From: an uncultured Clostridium sp.
Lineage (GTDB): Bacteria; Bacillota; Clostridia; Lachnospirales; Lachnospiraceae
Reading direction: 5' to 3'
Assembly: GCA_945946715.1 (NCBI GenBank)
Contig: CAMEWU010000026.1
Location: forward strand, 1-16,102
DNA length: 16,102 bases
Positions 5,979-13,756 of the stretch are shown piece by piece (position 1 is the first letter of the stretch; each line of letters starts with the position of its first letter). The notes beneath the pieces were generated by a model. It was not told where the DNA came from. It did not search any database and worked only from the letters and a program-made list of their open reading frames with translations. Position numbers and translations under genes: made by a program.

Positions 5979-8900
5979 ATGTCATATCAATACCATTCAT
6001 CAACAACTTATCAAACCTATACAGATTCCAATCCCCAGCTTGGTATTCCGGTTGGTGACAGCCATACCAAAACCATTGGCAGTGAAATAGATTCCCGGAA
6101 TCACTCTGCCCTTTCTTTGGGTTCCATCGGTGATATTCTGACCGGTACAGTCTTACAAGGCGGTGATTCTCCGATTGTAGAAATGAATGGTACTCCGATT
6201 CAGGTACGTTCTGATGCATTGAAGCAAAGCCGGAAAGGAGAACAAATCTATCTCCAGATTACCCAAAGTACCTCATCTGAAATAACCATGAAAATCATTG
6301 ACCAAAAGACGGTTTCTACTGCTACCCGCAACGGTTCCATGCAGACAGAAATCATGAAAAATACTGCCCAATTTGTGAAAAACTGGAAAGAATTTCAAGA
6401 AGAACAGACTCCGGATACCCAATCCATAAAGGAGGATACCGACTACATTCTTCAAGGTATGACTTCTGAAGAAAAAGCAAAACTGCGCCAAATGGGCATC
6501 GATATCTCCGATTCTAATTTAACCGTGGTAAAAAGCCTGCTGATGCAAATCCGCGGAAAAGAACAGGACGCTGATTTGCAACGTGCCATCGATACGGTGC
6601 GTAAGCAGATTATTATGGAAAATCCGCAAAAAAATCCGGGGGAATTTCAAATCACCATTCAGGAGCAAACCTTGAGCATATCTTCTGTTACAGAAGAAGC
6701 AAATGGGTTTCTTCCTATTACAGAAGAACAATCGGTTTATCTCATTCAAAATAACCTTTCCTTAAATCTGGAGAATTTGTACAAAGCCCAATATAGCGGG
6801 AAATCCATGCCGATTCATACAACCATTGCTCCATCTGCATTTCAACAGATGCAGCCACAGATTGAACGGGCCCTACAGGCAGCCGGAATGGAAATAACAG
6901 AAGATAATTTGAATTCTGCCCGTTTTCTCTTGGACCACAATCTCCCGGTAAATACAGATTCCCTGCTTACCTATGCTGCCATTCAGGATATCAATAAGCA
7001 TGGTTTCTCTGCTTCCCGGATTCAGGACAATTTAGTGGATGCCACTGCAGAACAACTAAGCAGTCAGAGTAATTCATACTCATCGGAACCGGAAACCGAA
7101 TTTACCTTCGGATATTACCGCCGGACAGAGCTTTATTTTTCTTCTCCATCCGCTACTGCTGACCAGATAAAAGAGGATTTGAAACAGATTACAGAACAGG
7201 GTTTTCAAGCATTTAGCCAAACCGGACTGCCATACACTCTGGACCTGTTATCTGCTTTTTGCCGGAATTCCAATTTTCCATTCCATGGACTTACTTATTC
7301 AGAAGATATTCAGAGTTCCTCGGTCTCTCAAGACAACATATATTTGGATTCAAAGGAATTAACTGCCTTGACTGCCCATCGCCAATTGGAGGAGATACGA
7401 TTAAAAATGACATGGGAAGCCAGCTATACTCTTGCCACTGAAGATATTCACATCCGTACAAAAGAGTTATCTGAAGTAGTAGATGCCCTCCGTAATCAGG
7501 AGCGGGATTACTATAGCCGGCAATTTCAAAATCAGGGAATAGAACCAACGGCAGACATGCTGCGGCTGACACAGGATACGAACCGAAAAATGCAGGAACT
7601 TCCATATCTGCCGGCTTCTGCTTTAAGTGCAACCTATTTTTCCGGTTCATTTACCATAGAACGATTATATGAGAGCGGAACCGGGGCAATCAACCGGATG
7701 CACACTACCCTTTCCTATACTCAGGTAAATTCTTATGAAACCCTGATGACCCGTCCTCGCAGCGATATGGGAGATTCTATCCAAAAAGCATTCCGAAATG
7801 TGGATGATATATTAGGAGATATGAATCTGCCCACAACGGAAGACAATCAACGTGCTGTCCGGATTCTTGGCTATAATCAAATGGAAATCACTTCAGAAAA
7901 TCTGGAACAGATAAAGGTCGCTGACCAGCAGGTTCAACGTCTGATTCAAAACCTACAGCCTTCCATCGTACTGAATCTGGTACGGGATGGTATCAATCCT
8001 TTAAATATGCCAATCCAGGAACTAAATACCCTGGTACAGAACTATATCAACGAAGAGGGCATTGCCGATGAAGGAAAATACAGTGAATTTCTCCAGAAGT
8101 TAGACCGAAAGAAAGGCATTTCCCAGGAAGAACGCCAAGGCTATATCGGTATCTACCGCTTATTAGATAAAGTAACAAAATCCAAAGGGAAAGACATCGG
8201 AACCCTGGTTCGTAATGGTCAGGAACTTACTTTACAGAATCTGCTAACCGCCCACCGCAGCAATCGTTCAACCGGAATGAATACTACTGTAGACCAATCC
8301 TTCGGCGGCTTAGAAGCCGAGCAACCGGATAATTCCATCGATACCCAGATTGAAGAAGCCTTTTCCGGAACTGTTGCTTATAATCAATTGCTGACAGAGC
8401 AGTTATTTCATAGGATTACGCCTGATTTGATTGCAGAAATGACAAAACAGGCAGCAACCGGTATGACATTGGAAGAATTCTTTGATACCGTTCAGGAACA
8501 ATTGACGGATGAAACCAGCTCCTCCTATGTGAACTCGGAGGAACAGAGTCAAGATATGGAACCCCAACAGGAAATTAATGAGATGCTGTTACAGAATTTG
8601 GACACACTTCCGGATGATACCCTGCATTTTATGAATTCCATGGATATCTTTCCATCTCTCACGAACTTAATCCTATCTGCAGAGATTCTTCGTGAAAATA
8701 ATCGTACCTTCCGGGATATAGAACGGCTCAACAGTCATTCCCCGGCTCTTTCAGAAGAAGAGAATCCACACCACCAAATGCAGGAATTAGCAGAACATTT
8801 AAACTCTCCGGAAGAAATGGAAGCTGCCTATGCCAAACTGGAAGCCACTGTTACTGAAACGGTTCATCAAGCAGACGGAACAGGCTCCATTACGGCCATG

Positions 8901-9302
8901 GATATACAGGCTCTAAAGCAAATTCGTTCCGGTTTACGGATTATGCAGAAAATGAGCCGAAAGGAACAGTTCGAGATTCCATTCTCCGTAAATGGCCAGT
9001 GGAATGTCATGCATTTATCCGTTATACAGGGCAGGGAAGAAACAGGCAGACTGGAGGCAGTTATTCCGAATACCGATTATGGTAGGTTATCCGCTTCCCT
9101 GACATGGAAGGAAACCCATTGGGAAGGCAGTTTTTATTCTGATACCCGGGAAGGAACCGTCTTATTGGAACAGCATCAGCAGCTTCTTTCCGATGCATTG
9201 GATACTATGTCAGCTACTATCGACAATGCCCCAACCACGAATGATATGTATCGAATGGCAAAGCAGTTAGTTGTGATTATGAAACAGATTACAGGTGCTT
9301 AG
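5979..9302 (+). CDS. Giant repeat protein with a FliK-like C-terminal domain (DUF6240-like)
   Basis: The product has 1107 residues. The ATG at 5979 is preferred to an in-frame TTG at 5931 because AAGGAAGGG lies 6 bases upstream. Residues 46-106 (GDILTGTVLQGGDSPIVEMN onward) look like a small beta domain. The centre (about 160-840) holds divergent repeats built around a pattern such as G-M/I-x-I-T/S-x-x-N-L. Examples are QMGIDISDSNL (171-181), AAGMEITEDNL (301-311) and GYNQMEITSENL (631-642), the last followed by RDGINPLNMPIQEL (669-682). Residues about 996-1080 resemble the FliK hook-length control C-terminal domain: a beta-rich stretch (GRLEAVIPN, LSASLTWK) then a helix with HQQLLSDALDTM. 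There is no signal peptide and only one cysteine, compatible with flagellar type III export. The repeat style recalls Lachnospiraceae proteins named DUF6240, from memory only. Function is unproven; a motility role is inferred. Confidence 0.85.
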   Translation: MSYQYHSSTTYQTYTDSNPQLGIPVGDSHTKTIGSEIDSRNHSALSLGSIGDILTGTVLQGGDSPIVEMNGTPIQVRSDALKQSRKGEQIYLQITQSTSSEITMKIIDQKTVSTATRNGSMQTEIMKNTAQFVKNWKEFQEEQTPDTQSIKEDTDYILQGMTSEEKAKLRQMGIDISDSNLTVVKSLLMQIRGKEQDADLQRAIDTVRKQIIMENPQKNPGEFQITIQEQTLSISSVTEEANGFLPITEEQSVYLIQNNLSLNLENLYKAQYSGKSMPIHTTIAPSAFQQMQPQIERALQAAGMEITEDNLNSARFLLDHNLPVNTDSLLTYAAIQDINKHGFSASRIQDNLVDATAEQLSSQSNSYSSEPETEFTFGYYRRTELYFSSPSATADQIKEDLKQITEQGFQAFSQTGLPYTLDLLSAFCRNSNFPFHGLTYSEDIQSSSVSQDNIYLDSKELTALTAHRQLEEIRLKMTWEASYTLATEDIHIRTKELSEVVDALRNQERDYYSRQFQNQGIEPTADMLRLTQDTNRKMQELPYLPASALSATYFSGSFTIERLYESGTGAINRMHTTLSYTQVNSYETLMTRPRSDMGDSIQKAFRNVDDILGDMNLPTTEDNQRAVRILGYNQMEITSENLEQIKVADQQVQRLIQNLQPSIVLNLVRDGINPLNMPIQELNTLVQNYINEEGIADEGKYSEFLQKLDRKKGISQEERQGYIGIYRLLDKVTKSKGKDIGTLVRNGQELTLQNLLTAHRSNRSTGMNTTVDQSFGGLEAEQPDNSIDTQIEEAFSGTVAYNQLLTEQLFHRITPDLIAEMTKQAATGMTLEEFFDTVQEQLTDETSSSYVNSEEQSQDMEPQQEINEMLLQNLDTLPDDTLHFMNSMDIFPSLTNLILSAEILRENNRTFRDIERLNSHSPALSEEENPHHQMQELAEHLNSPEEMEAAYAKLEATVTETVHQADGTGSITAMDIQALKQIRSGLRIMQKMSRKEQFEIPFSVNGQWNVMHLSVIQGREETGRLEAVIPNTDYGRLSASLTWKETHWEGSFYSDTREGTVLLEQHQQLLSDALDTMSATIDNAPTTNDMYRMAKQLVVIMKQITGA

Positions 9303-9351
9303 AAAGTTTTTACTTGCTCCACAGTTTCTGTTACTGAATAAAAGAATACAT

Positions 9352-9402
9352 AAAAGTACCGCCGTACTTACGATTTAAACCTGTAAGTACGGCGGTACTT
9401 TT
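9352..9402. terminator. Bidirectional terminator between convergent genes
   Basis: A perfect 20-bp inverted repeat (AAAAGTACCGCCGTACTTAC and its complement) encloses an 11-base loop. It ends in TTTT on either strand. It sits between the stop of the giant protein (9302) and the stop of the M23 peptidase (9435), and can serve both. Confidence 0.92.
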
Positions 9403-9434
9403 AATCTTATTCTAATATCTTTTCTTCTCAAATA

Positions 9435-10955
9435 TTATAAATAGTTTGCCGGATTTACCGCAACCCCATTTACAATAATCTCAAAATGAATATGTGGACC
9501 TGTACTATTACCGGTATTACCAGTCAATGCAATGACTTCTCCCTGTTCCACATACTGTCCATTGCTTACCTGAATGGAACTTAAATGTGCATATCGGGTA
9601 CGGACGCCATCTCCATGATCAATTACTACACAATATCCGTAGCCACCAGACCAACCGGCAGATACAACGGTTCCGGCTCTGGATGCACGGCAGGCAGTTC
9701 CAACCGGAACGCCCCAGTCAATTCCTTTATGAATCGTTCCCCATCTAGGTCCGAATCCGGAAGTTAAAGTACCATAAGTCGTCGGGCGGATATAAGTCGG
9801 AAGCGGCTTTGTACCCCGTTCTACAATCTTTGCAACTGCTTCTGTATTAATCTGTTCTTTAATTATTTCACGATTGGTTTCCGTTCCATTATTATAACTG
9901 ACAATGGCTGTTACTGTCCGATTTCCGGTTTGCGGCTCCTGTAGAACCGTATTATCTCCTACATACTTATCCGGATTATCTACATACTGTACATCTGCTT
10001 CATAGTCCTCTGTATATGTGGTTTGTTCTTCCATAATAACAGATAACTCCGGCTTTGGAACCATAACTACTATCTGATCTCCAATTAAGATATTAGAATC
10101 TGCTTCCAAACCTTCATTTATAGCCAGTAACTCATTGGTAGACATACCATATTTATCAGCAATTAATGACAGACAATCACCTGCCTGTACTTGATAAATC
10201 TCATTATTTTCCTGCTCCTTCGTGATTTCTTCATAAGCAGTCTGCACATCCGTCAGTTGTTCTTCTGATACATAAGTTTCAATAATTTCAACCTGTTCCT
10301 GGAATTCTACTGACAGGATTCCATCTTCTCCTACATCTGTGGATGCATCTGCAACAACAGGGTTTCCTGCATCATCCGTCGATGCCAGAACCGGAGGATT
10401 ATTGGCTGTTTTAGACGCGTTCACTACATTGGTTGTCATAGTTGCAACTTCCAGCTTGTTGTCAGCTTCCAGTTCAATCACAAATTCATTATCCACATCA
10501 TAATCACTCTGCACCTGCTCCAACAATGCCAGCACTTCTGCCTCACTGCCCAGTGTAACAGTATAATTATTAATCTTAATGGTATATGCCAGCGTCTTTT
10601 CTGCAATCCGGCAATCGGTTAACTCATCATATATCTTCTGTGCCAGTTCTCCCTGAGTAGATACCTGGGATGCTTTTGCCTTCACTGGTTCATATGTAAC
10701 CTCTGCATTTAACAGTGTCAGACATTCTGACTGAGAATTCAATGTCAGTCTGGCATTTTCATAAGCTGCAACTGCCTGCTCTTTTCCTTCTGCAATACCT
10801 ACAACTTGTCCATTCAGTCGAACCTGATACCGCTCTGATGCGATATCACTGCTTTCCGCTACCGGGAATGCAAGTAATGCAACTCCTGAAGCAATCAATA
10901 AAGCACGATACATTTTTAATTTTCGACGTGTGGTTCTAATGCTACGTCTGTTCAT
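9435..10955 (-). CDS. LysM-G5-M23 cell-wall endopeptidase
   Basis: The product has 506 residues from the ATG at 10955. That start is preferred to the in-frame ATG at 10961 because GAGGAG is only 1 base from the first ATG but 7 from the second. An N-terminal basic stretch and hydrophobic segment (about 16-34) form a signal peptide or membrane anchor. Residues 35-250 are an uncharacterised extracellular region. LysM (254-300, YQVQAGDCLSLIADKYG) binds peptidoglycan. A G5 domain spans about 305-383. The M23 metallopeptidase domain (395-500) carries zinc ligands H409 and D413 (HKGID) and H490 (GPHIHFE), plus H457 (RYAHLS), so it looks active. M23 enzymes cleave peptide crosslinks in peptidoglycan outside the cell. 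It has its own promoter (11030-11058) and ends at the shared hairpin. Confidence 0.95.
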   Translation of the reverse strand: MNRRSIRTTRRKLKMYRALLIASGVALLAFPVAESSDIASERYQVRLNGQVVGIAEGKEQAVAAYENARLTLNSQSECLTLLNAEVTYEPVKAKASQVSTQGELAQKIYDELTDCRIAEKTLAYTIKINNYTVTLGSEAEVLALLEQVQSDYDVDNEFVIELEADNKLEVATMTTNVVNASKTANNPPVLASTDDAGNPVVADASTDVGEDGILSVEFQEQVEIIETYVSEEQLTDVQTAYEEITKEQENNEIYQVQAGDCLSLIADKYGMSTNELLAINEGLEADSNILIGDQIVVMVPKPELSVIMEEQTTYTEDYEADVQYVDNPDKYVGDNTVLQEPQTGNRTVTAIVSYNNGTETNREIIKEQINTEAVAKIVERGTKPLPTYIRPTTYGTLTSGFGPRWGTIHKGIDWGVPVGTACRASRAGTVVSAGWSGGYGYCVVIDHGDGVRTRYAHLSSIQVSNGQYVEQGEVIALTGNTGNSTGPHIHFEIIVNGVAVNPANYL

Positions 10956-11010
10956 AATCATACTCCTCTATTCATACGCGAAAACCTGTTACATAAGATG
11001 GTTACTTTTT

Positions 11011-11027
11011 TGTAACACTTTCGTAAT
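11011..11027 (+). promoter_or_regulatory. WalR-box-like direct repeat at the M23 peptidase start site
   Basis: TGTAAC, five bases, CGTAAT matches the WalR (YycF) consensus TGTWAH-N5-TGTWAH except for one base. It lies between the -10 and the start codon of the peptidase gene. Nearby are further GTTAC/GTAAC copies at 10988-10992 and 11001-11005, spaced about one helical turn. WalR controls cell-wall hydrolases in Firmicutes; the link here is inferred. Confidence 0.35.
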
Positions 11028-11029
11028 AT

Positions 11030-11058
11030 ATCATAGCAAATTATCCATCTAATGTAAA
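11030..11058 (-). promoter_or_regulatory. SigA-type promoter for the M23 peptidase
   Basis: On the minus strand TTTACA (11058-11053) is followed by exactly 17 bases and TATGAT (11035-11030). It begins 15 bases after the stop of the shikimate kinase-like gene. The leader is about 65 bases and includes a GTTAC-T6-GTAAC hairpin (11001-11016). Confidence 0.75.
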
Positions 11059-11072
11059 GCATTTCCTTTATT

Positions 11073-11603
11073 TTACAGAGCGTTTTCTTCTTGTCTGCGT
11101 TCCAATGCCTTTATGACTTCATCCATCAATCCTTCTACGTCCTGCCCCTCTGCATCTACTACTATATCCGCATATCTTTCATACAGTGGAACTCTCTCAT
11201 CGTACAGGTCTTTCAGGGTCTGTCCGTCTTTCAGCACCACTCCCCGTCTCCGTATATTTCCTAACCGGCTGCAGATTGTTGCATAGGAAAGTTTCAGATA
11301 AACCACCGTTCCAATGTTCTTCAAGTGCTCCATGGCATCCTGGCAATAAACCACACTTCCACCGGTAGCTATCACATGCTGCTGGGTCTGAATCCCTGCA
11401 TTGACTGCATTTTCTATCTGAAGGAATCCGTCTTCTCCTTTCTGAGCAATGATTTCCCGAAGCAGTTTTCCTTCCCGTTTCTGAATCAGCAAGTCAGAAT
11501 CTGTAAATTCATACCCCATTACCTTTGCCAGTACAACACCGATGGTACTTTTTCCACAGCCCGGCATTCCAATTAAAACCACATTATTCTGTTCCATCCT
11601 CAT
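11073..11603 (-). CDS. Shikimate kinase-like P-loop kinase, atypical substrate site
   Basis: The product has 176 residues and the AroK fold. Walker A is GMPGCGKST (12-20), followed by TDSD (34-37). The adenine/lid region is followed by LYDERVPLYERYAD (133-146), with R137 matching the conserved lid-side arginine of AroK. Shikimate kinase phosphorylates shikimate at the 3-hydroxyl in the aromatic pathway. Several substrate residues differ. The FRxxE motif reads FLQIE (60-64), so the shikimate-binding arginine is Leu61. GGG is GGS (81-83). The lid RP motif is RGVV (120-123). It may be a divergent shikimate kinase or a paralogue with another substrate. The ATG at 11603 overlaps the TAA of the flavin reductase by one base (TAATG), suggesting translational coupling. 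A second ATG at 11597 has better ribosome-site spacing (9 bases from GAAGGG) and is a possible start. Confidence 0.85.
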   Translation of the reverse strand: MRMEQNNVVLIGMPGCGKSTIGVVLAKVMGYEFTDSDLLIQKREGKLLREIIAQKGEDGFLQIENAVNAGIQTQQHVIATGGSVVYCQDAMEHLKNIGTVVYLKLSYATICSRLGNIRRRGVVLKDGQTLKDLYDERVPLYERYADIVVDAEGQDVEGLMDEVIKALERRQEENAL

Positions 11604-12169
11604 TATCCCTTCTTTCGAACTGAGTAACCGAAGGTACCCAGTTGTTCTCCGATTCCATAATACCGTCCATGGGAATACGCCAGTAGCTTTGCCTTTGCCA
11701 GATCAAAGGTGCCTTTTTCATCCAGATATTCTTCACTTACCTGTACATTTACCACTTCCGCAATAAACATATCATGGCTGCCCAATGGTACAATATCTTT
11801 TACCCTGCATTCAATATTCACCGGACTTTCCATAATAATCGGTGCATGAATCTTCTCTGCTTCTCCTTTTGTCAATCCTACTGCCTGAAACTTATCCTCA
11901 TCCCTTCCGGAACGAACCCCGCAATAATCAGTTGCCTTGACCAGATTTTCCGTTGTCAGATTTACCACAAATTCTCCGGATTCCTTTATCATAGGATAGG
12001 AATACCGTTCCGGTCTGACCGAAATATAGAGCATGGCAGGATCCGAACAAATAGTACCGGTCCAGGCAATCGTCAATACATTATCCTTTCCTTTCTTATC
12101 TCTGCATGTCACCAGTACCGCCGGCAATGGATACAGCATATTTCCAGGCTTCCAACTTTTCTTACTCAT
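11603..12169 (-). CDS. Flavin reductase family protein (FMN-binding split barrel)
   Basis: This 188-residue cytoplasmic protein has the features of the flavin reductase-like family. The N-terminus is PGNMLYPLPAVLVTCRDKKG, followed by NVLTIAWTGTICSDPAMLYI (30-49), SVRPERYSYPMI (50-61) and GEFVVNLTT. A long C-terminal section ends with AYSHGRYYGIGEQLGTFGYS. Members bind FMN and either reduce it with NAD(P)H or have unknown redox roles; the specific reaction cannot be read here. GAAGGAAA precedes the ATG at 12169. It is the first gene of a probable two-gene operon with the shikimate kinase-like gene, overlapping it by one base. The pairing of these two families has no obvious metabolic reason. 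Confidence 0.93.
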   Translation of the reverse strand: MSKKSWKPGNMLYPLPAVLVTCRDKKGKDNVLTIAWTGTICSDPAMLYISVRPERYSYPMIKESGEFVVNLTTENLVKATDYCGVRSGRDEDKFQAVGLTKGEAEKIHAPIIMESPVNIECRVKDIVPLGSHDMFIAEVVNVQVSEEYLDEKGTFDLAKAKLLAYSHGRYYGIGEQLGTFGYSVRKKG

Positions 12170-12192
12170 ACCAGTTTCCTTCTTTCTATATC

Positions 12193-12221
12193 ATTTTATT
12201 ACATATTGCGACTCATTCCAA
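12193..12221 (-). promoter_or_regulatory. Candidate promoter for the flavin reductase-kinase operon
   Basis: On the minus strand TTGGAA (12221-12216), 17 bases, then TAAAAT (12198-12193). The predicted start near 12186 leaves only about 17 bases before the ATG, just enough for the ribosome site, so this is uncertain. Confidence 0.4.
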
Positions 12222-12334
12222 ATGTATTATCTGCAATGTAACTCTATCCATGTAGAGAATACTTTGTTATCCCACTTTTCGCAAGTCATTTCCACAGATT
12301 TTATTGTTTTCTATTGTTATACTGTCGATTTCTG

Positions 12335-12363
12335 TTGTAATTCACTAAAAGAAATCATATAAT
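12335..12363 (+). promoter_or_regulatory. SigA-type promoter for the Ig-like protein gene
   Basis: TTGTAA (12335-12340), a 17-base spacer and a perfect TATAAT (12358-12363). The leader to the ATG at 12435 is about 65 bases. Confidence 0.75.
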
Positions 12364-12434
12364 ATGAAATAATTGCAGGTGTGAATCCATAGAGAACGAT
12401 TGCCTGTTTTATTTCGCACACTGGGAGGTAACTC

Positions 12435-12776
12435 ATGTCCGCACAATATCTAGACATTGAAAATATTCCGGAATCTTTACAGAAAAAGGTGCATCAAAGC
12501 CTTGCATTTAAAACTGGTAAATTTGTCTGGAGAATCAAGTTTAATACTCCTATGAATCCTTCTACGGTAAATGCAACCAATATGTTCTTAACAAATGAAT
12601 TTGGAGAAGTGATAAAGACTAATATCCGATATGATATTCCAAATAATACAATTGAAGTGTCACCTTTGGAACCTTATGCCGAAGGCTTATTTTATTATTT
12701 AAATATTACAACCAAAGTCCAGTCCAAAGGTGGCCAGAAATTAAAAGAACCTATTAAAATCAAGTTCAAACTATAA
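12435..12776 (+). CDS. Small Ig-like (Big_5/SbsA-type) single-domain protein
   Basis: The product has 113 residues and a strong ribosome site (GGGAGGT, 5 bases before ATG). Residues 30-113 fit the bacterial Ig-like Big_5/SbsA pattern. WRIKFNTPMNPSTVNATNMF is followed by a turn with EFGEVI, a strand ending EVSPLEPYAEGLFYYL, and GGQKLKEPIKIKF. Such domains are normally repeated parts of secreted or S-layer proteins. Here one domain stands alone, with no signal peptide, lipobox, membrane segment or sorting signal, so it appears cytoplasmic or needs another export route. Residues 1-25 are a polar N-terminal extension. It has its own promoter and converges with the amidase gene, the two stop codons being only two bases apart with no terminator. 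Its function is unknown. Confidence 0.8.
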   Translation: MSAQYLDIENIPESLQKKVHQSLAFKTGKFVWRIKFNTPMNPSTVNATNMFLTNEFGEVIKTNIRYDIPNNTIEVSPLEPYAEGLFYYLNITTKVQSKGGQKLKEPIKIKFKL

Positions 12777-12778
12777 TA

Positions 12779-13492
12779 TCAGTTTCCATCTACCCGGTCT
12801 TTTACAAATCCCAGAAACATATCCCATTCATCGGGATGTTCCACATAAAAACAGGGACATTCTTTTCCTGTTACATCATAATGACGAATCACATCTTTTT
12901 CCGGATCCAGATGATAATACTTACACAGTTCAGCAGTCAGCTCTACACAACGGTTATAGGTTGCTGTGGTAAATTCTCCTGATTCATCGGGATGACAACA
13001 TTCAATAGACAAACTATACCCATTTGCCTCATTAGAAGCATAGGCAACTTCATTCAACGGAACACACTGTATGATTTCTCCCTCCAGACCAATAACAAAA
13101 TGACTACTGGCTGAGGTAATGGGATTCTCTGCAAGACTCTCAAAATAATCCCGATTTTCCTGAGCCGTTGTACCGGGATTTCCTGTATAATGAATCACTA
13201 TCTTTTGTACATTCTGCAGCATATCACCCGGTCTGGAATAATCATTAAGCGTCAAAAACTCTTCCTGTATTCCCAACTCCGGAAACTGTTCTGATGCTGA
13301 CACAATGGGTTCCACGTAAATCCTTTGGGGCAGAAATGCAGCATTACCTTCTTTCATGGCACCGGTGGTTTTAATCAGGAATACAACTCCCAGTATGATT
13401 GCCAATGTTCCCCCCAGTACCGGCATAAACCTAAAGACGTTTACCATTCGGCTCATTTGCTTTCGTTTTTTATCCCCTTTGTTCTCTGCCAT
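12779..13492 (-). CDS. Membrane-anchored N-acetylmuramoyl-L-alanine amidase (Amidase_2)
   Basis: The product has 237 residues from the ATG at 13492. An in-frame GTG at 13516 would add eight basic residues. The ATG is preferred because AAGAGG lies 7 bases upstream, but this is not certain. A lysine/arginine-rich N-terminus precedes one membrane helix (about 24-42), placing the catalytic part outside. The Amidase_2 domain covers about 90-235. Likely zinc ligands are H101 (IVIHYTGNPG), H204 (VIRHYDVTG) and C212 (GKECPCF). SSHFVIGLEGEIIQCVP and YSLSIECCHP are the family beta strands. The enzyme should cut the bond between MurNAc and L-Ala in peptidoglycan. The stretch after the third ligand reads CPCFY where many relatives have CPGP. 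The leader holds a short ORF and a strand-specific hairpin. Confidence 0.92.
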   Translation of the reverse strand: MAENKGDKKRKQMSRMVNVFRFMPVLGGTLAIILGVVFLIKTTGAMKEGNAAFLPQRIYVEPIVSASEQFPELGIQEEFLTLNDYSRPGDMLQNVQKIVIHYTGNPGTTAQENRDYFESLAENPITSASSHFVIGLEGEIIQCVPLNEVAYASNEANGYSLSIECCHPDESGEFTTATYNRCVELTAELCKYYHLDPEKDVIRHYDVTGKECPCFYVEHPDEWDMFLGFVKDRVDGN

Positions 13493-13539
13493 ACTCCTGC
13501 CTCTTTTCTTCCGCACTCCATACCTGCTTCATTTTCTTT

Positions 13540-13572
13540 ATACACCGCACAGCATATAGCTATGCGGCGTAT
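13540..13572 (-). promoter_or_regulatory. Strand-specific leader hairpin of the amidase mRNA
   Basis: On the minus strand ATACGCCGCATAGC pairs with GCTGTGCGGTGTAT across a 5-base loop: 14 pairs, two of them G-U. On the plus strand those two positions would be A-C mismatches, so the structure suits minus-strand RNA only. No U tract follows, so it is not a classic terminator. Confidence 0.5.
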
Positions 13573-13575
13573 CTT

Positions 13576-13623
13576 CTATATAAAAAGCAGCCGGCAAACT
13601 GGTATCTTACCCTTCTGAACCAT
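13576..13623 (-). CDS. Possible 15-residue leader peptide upstream of the amidase
   Basis: ATG at 13623 opens a 15-codon frame (MVQKGKIPVCRLLFI) ending in TAG at 13576. GGAGG stands 8 bases before the ATG, an ideal ribosome site. The stop is 3 bases before the leader hairpin at 13572. The order of ribosome site, short ORF, stop, hairpin and main gene resembles a translated leader. With only 15 codons, chance is a real alternative. Confidence 0.3.
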   Translation of the reverse strand: MVQKGKIPVCRLLFI

Positions 13624-13726
13624 CTGGCAATCCTCCGTTTTTTGTAAATTACGACTGCTGACCTGTTTATTCTCTTATAACATACTATATGCTGTGAAAT
13701 ATCCTTTCGTTCTTGTAAATTTATTA

Positions 13727-13756
13727 TTGACATTTTCTATGTCTTGTCATTATAAT
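13727..13756 (+). promoter_or_regulatory. Strong SigA-type promoter for the Cys-rich protein/HD gene pair
   Basis: Perfect TTGACA (13727-13732) and perfect TATAAT (13751-13756) are separated by 18 bases. The leader to the ATG at 13838 is about 75 bases. Confidence 0.8.

Noticed and set aside
7291..7650. Minus-strand 119-codon frame inside the giant gene
   Set aside because: No ribosome site, and the plus frame is continuous over 1107 codons with coherent repeats.
11774..12362. Plus-strand open frames opposite the flavin reductase and into the following gap
   Set aside because: No ribosome sites and no recognisable protein; the minus-strand reductase is clear.
13580..13660. Possible c-di-GMP-I riboswitch, because of GGCAAACTGG-like and GCCGG stretches
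   Set aside because: The second conserved block (GACGCAAAGCC type) and the expected stems are missing on both strands.
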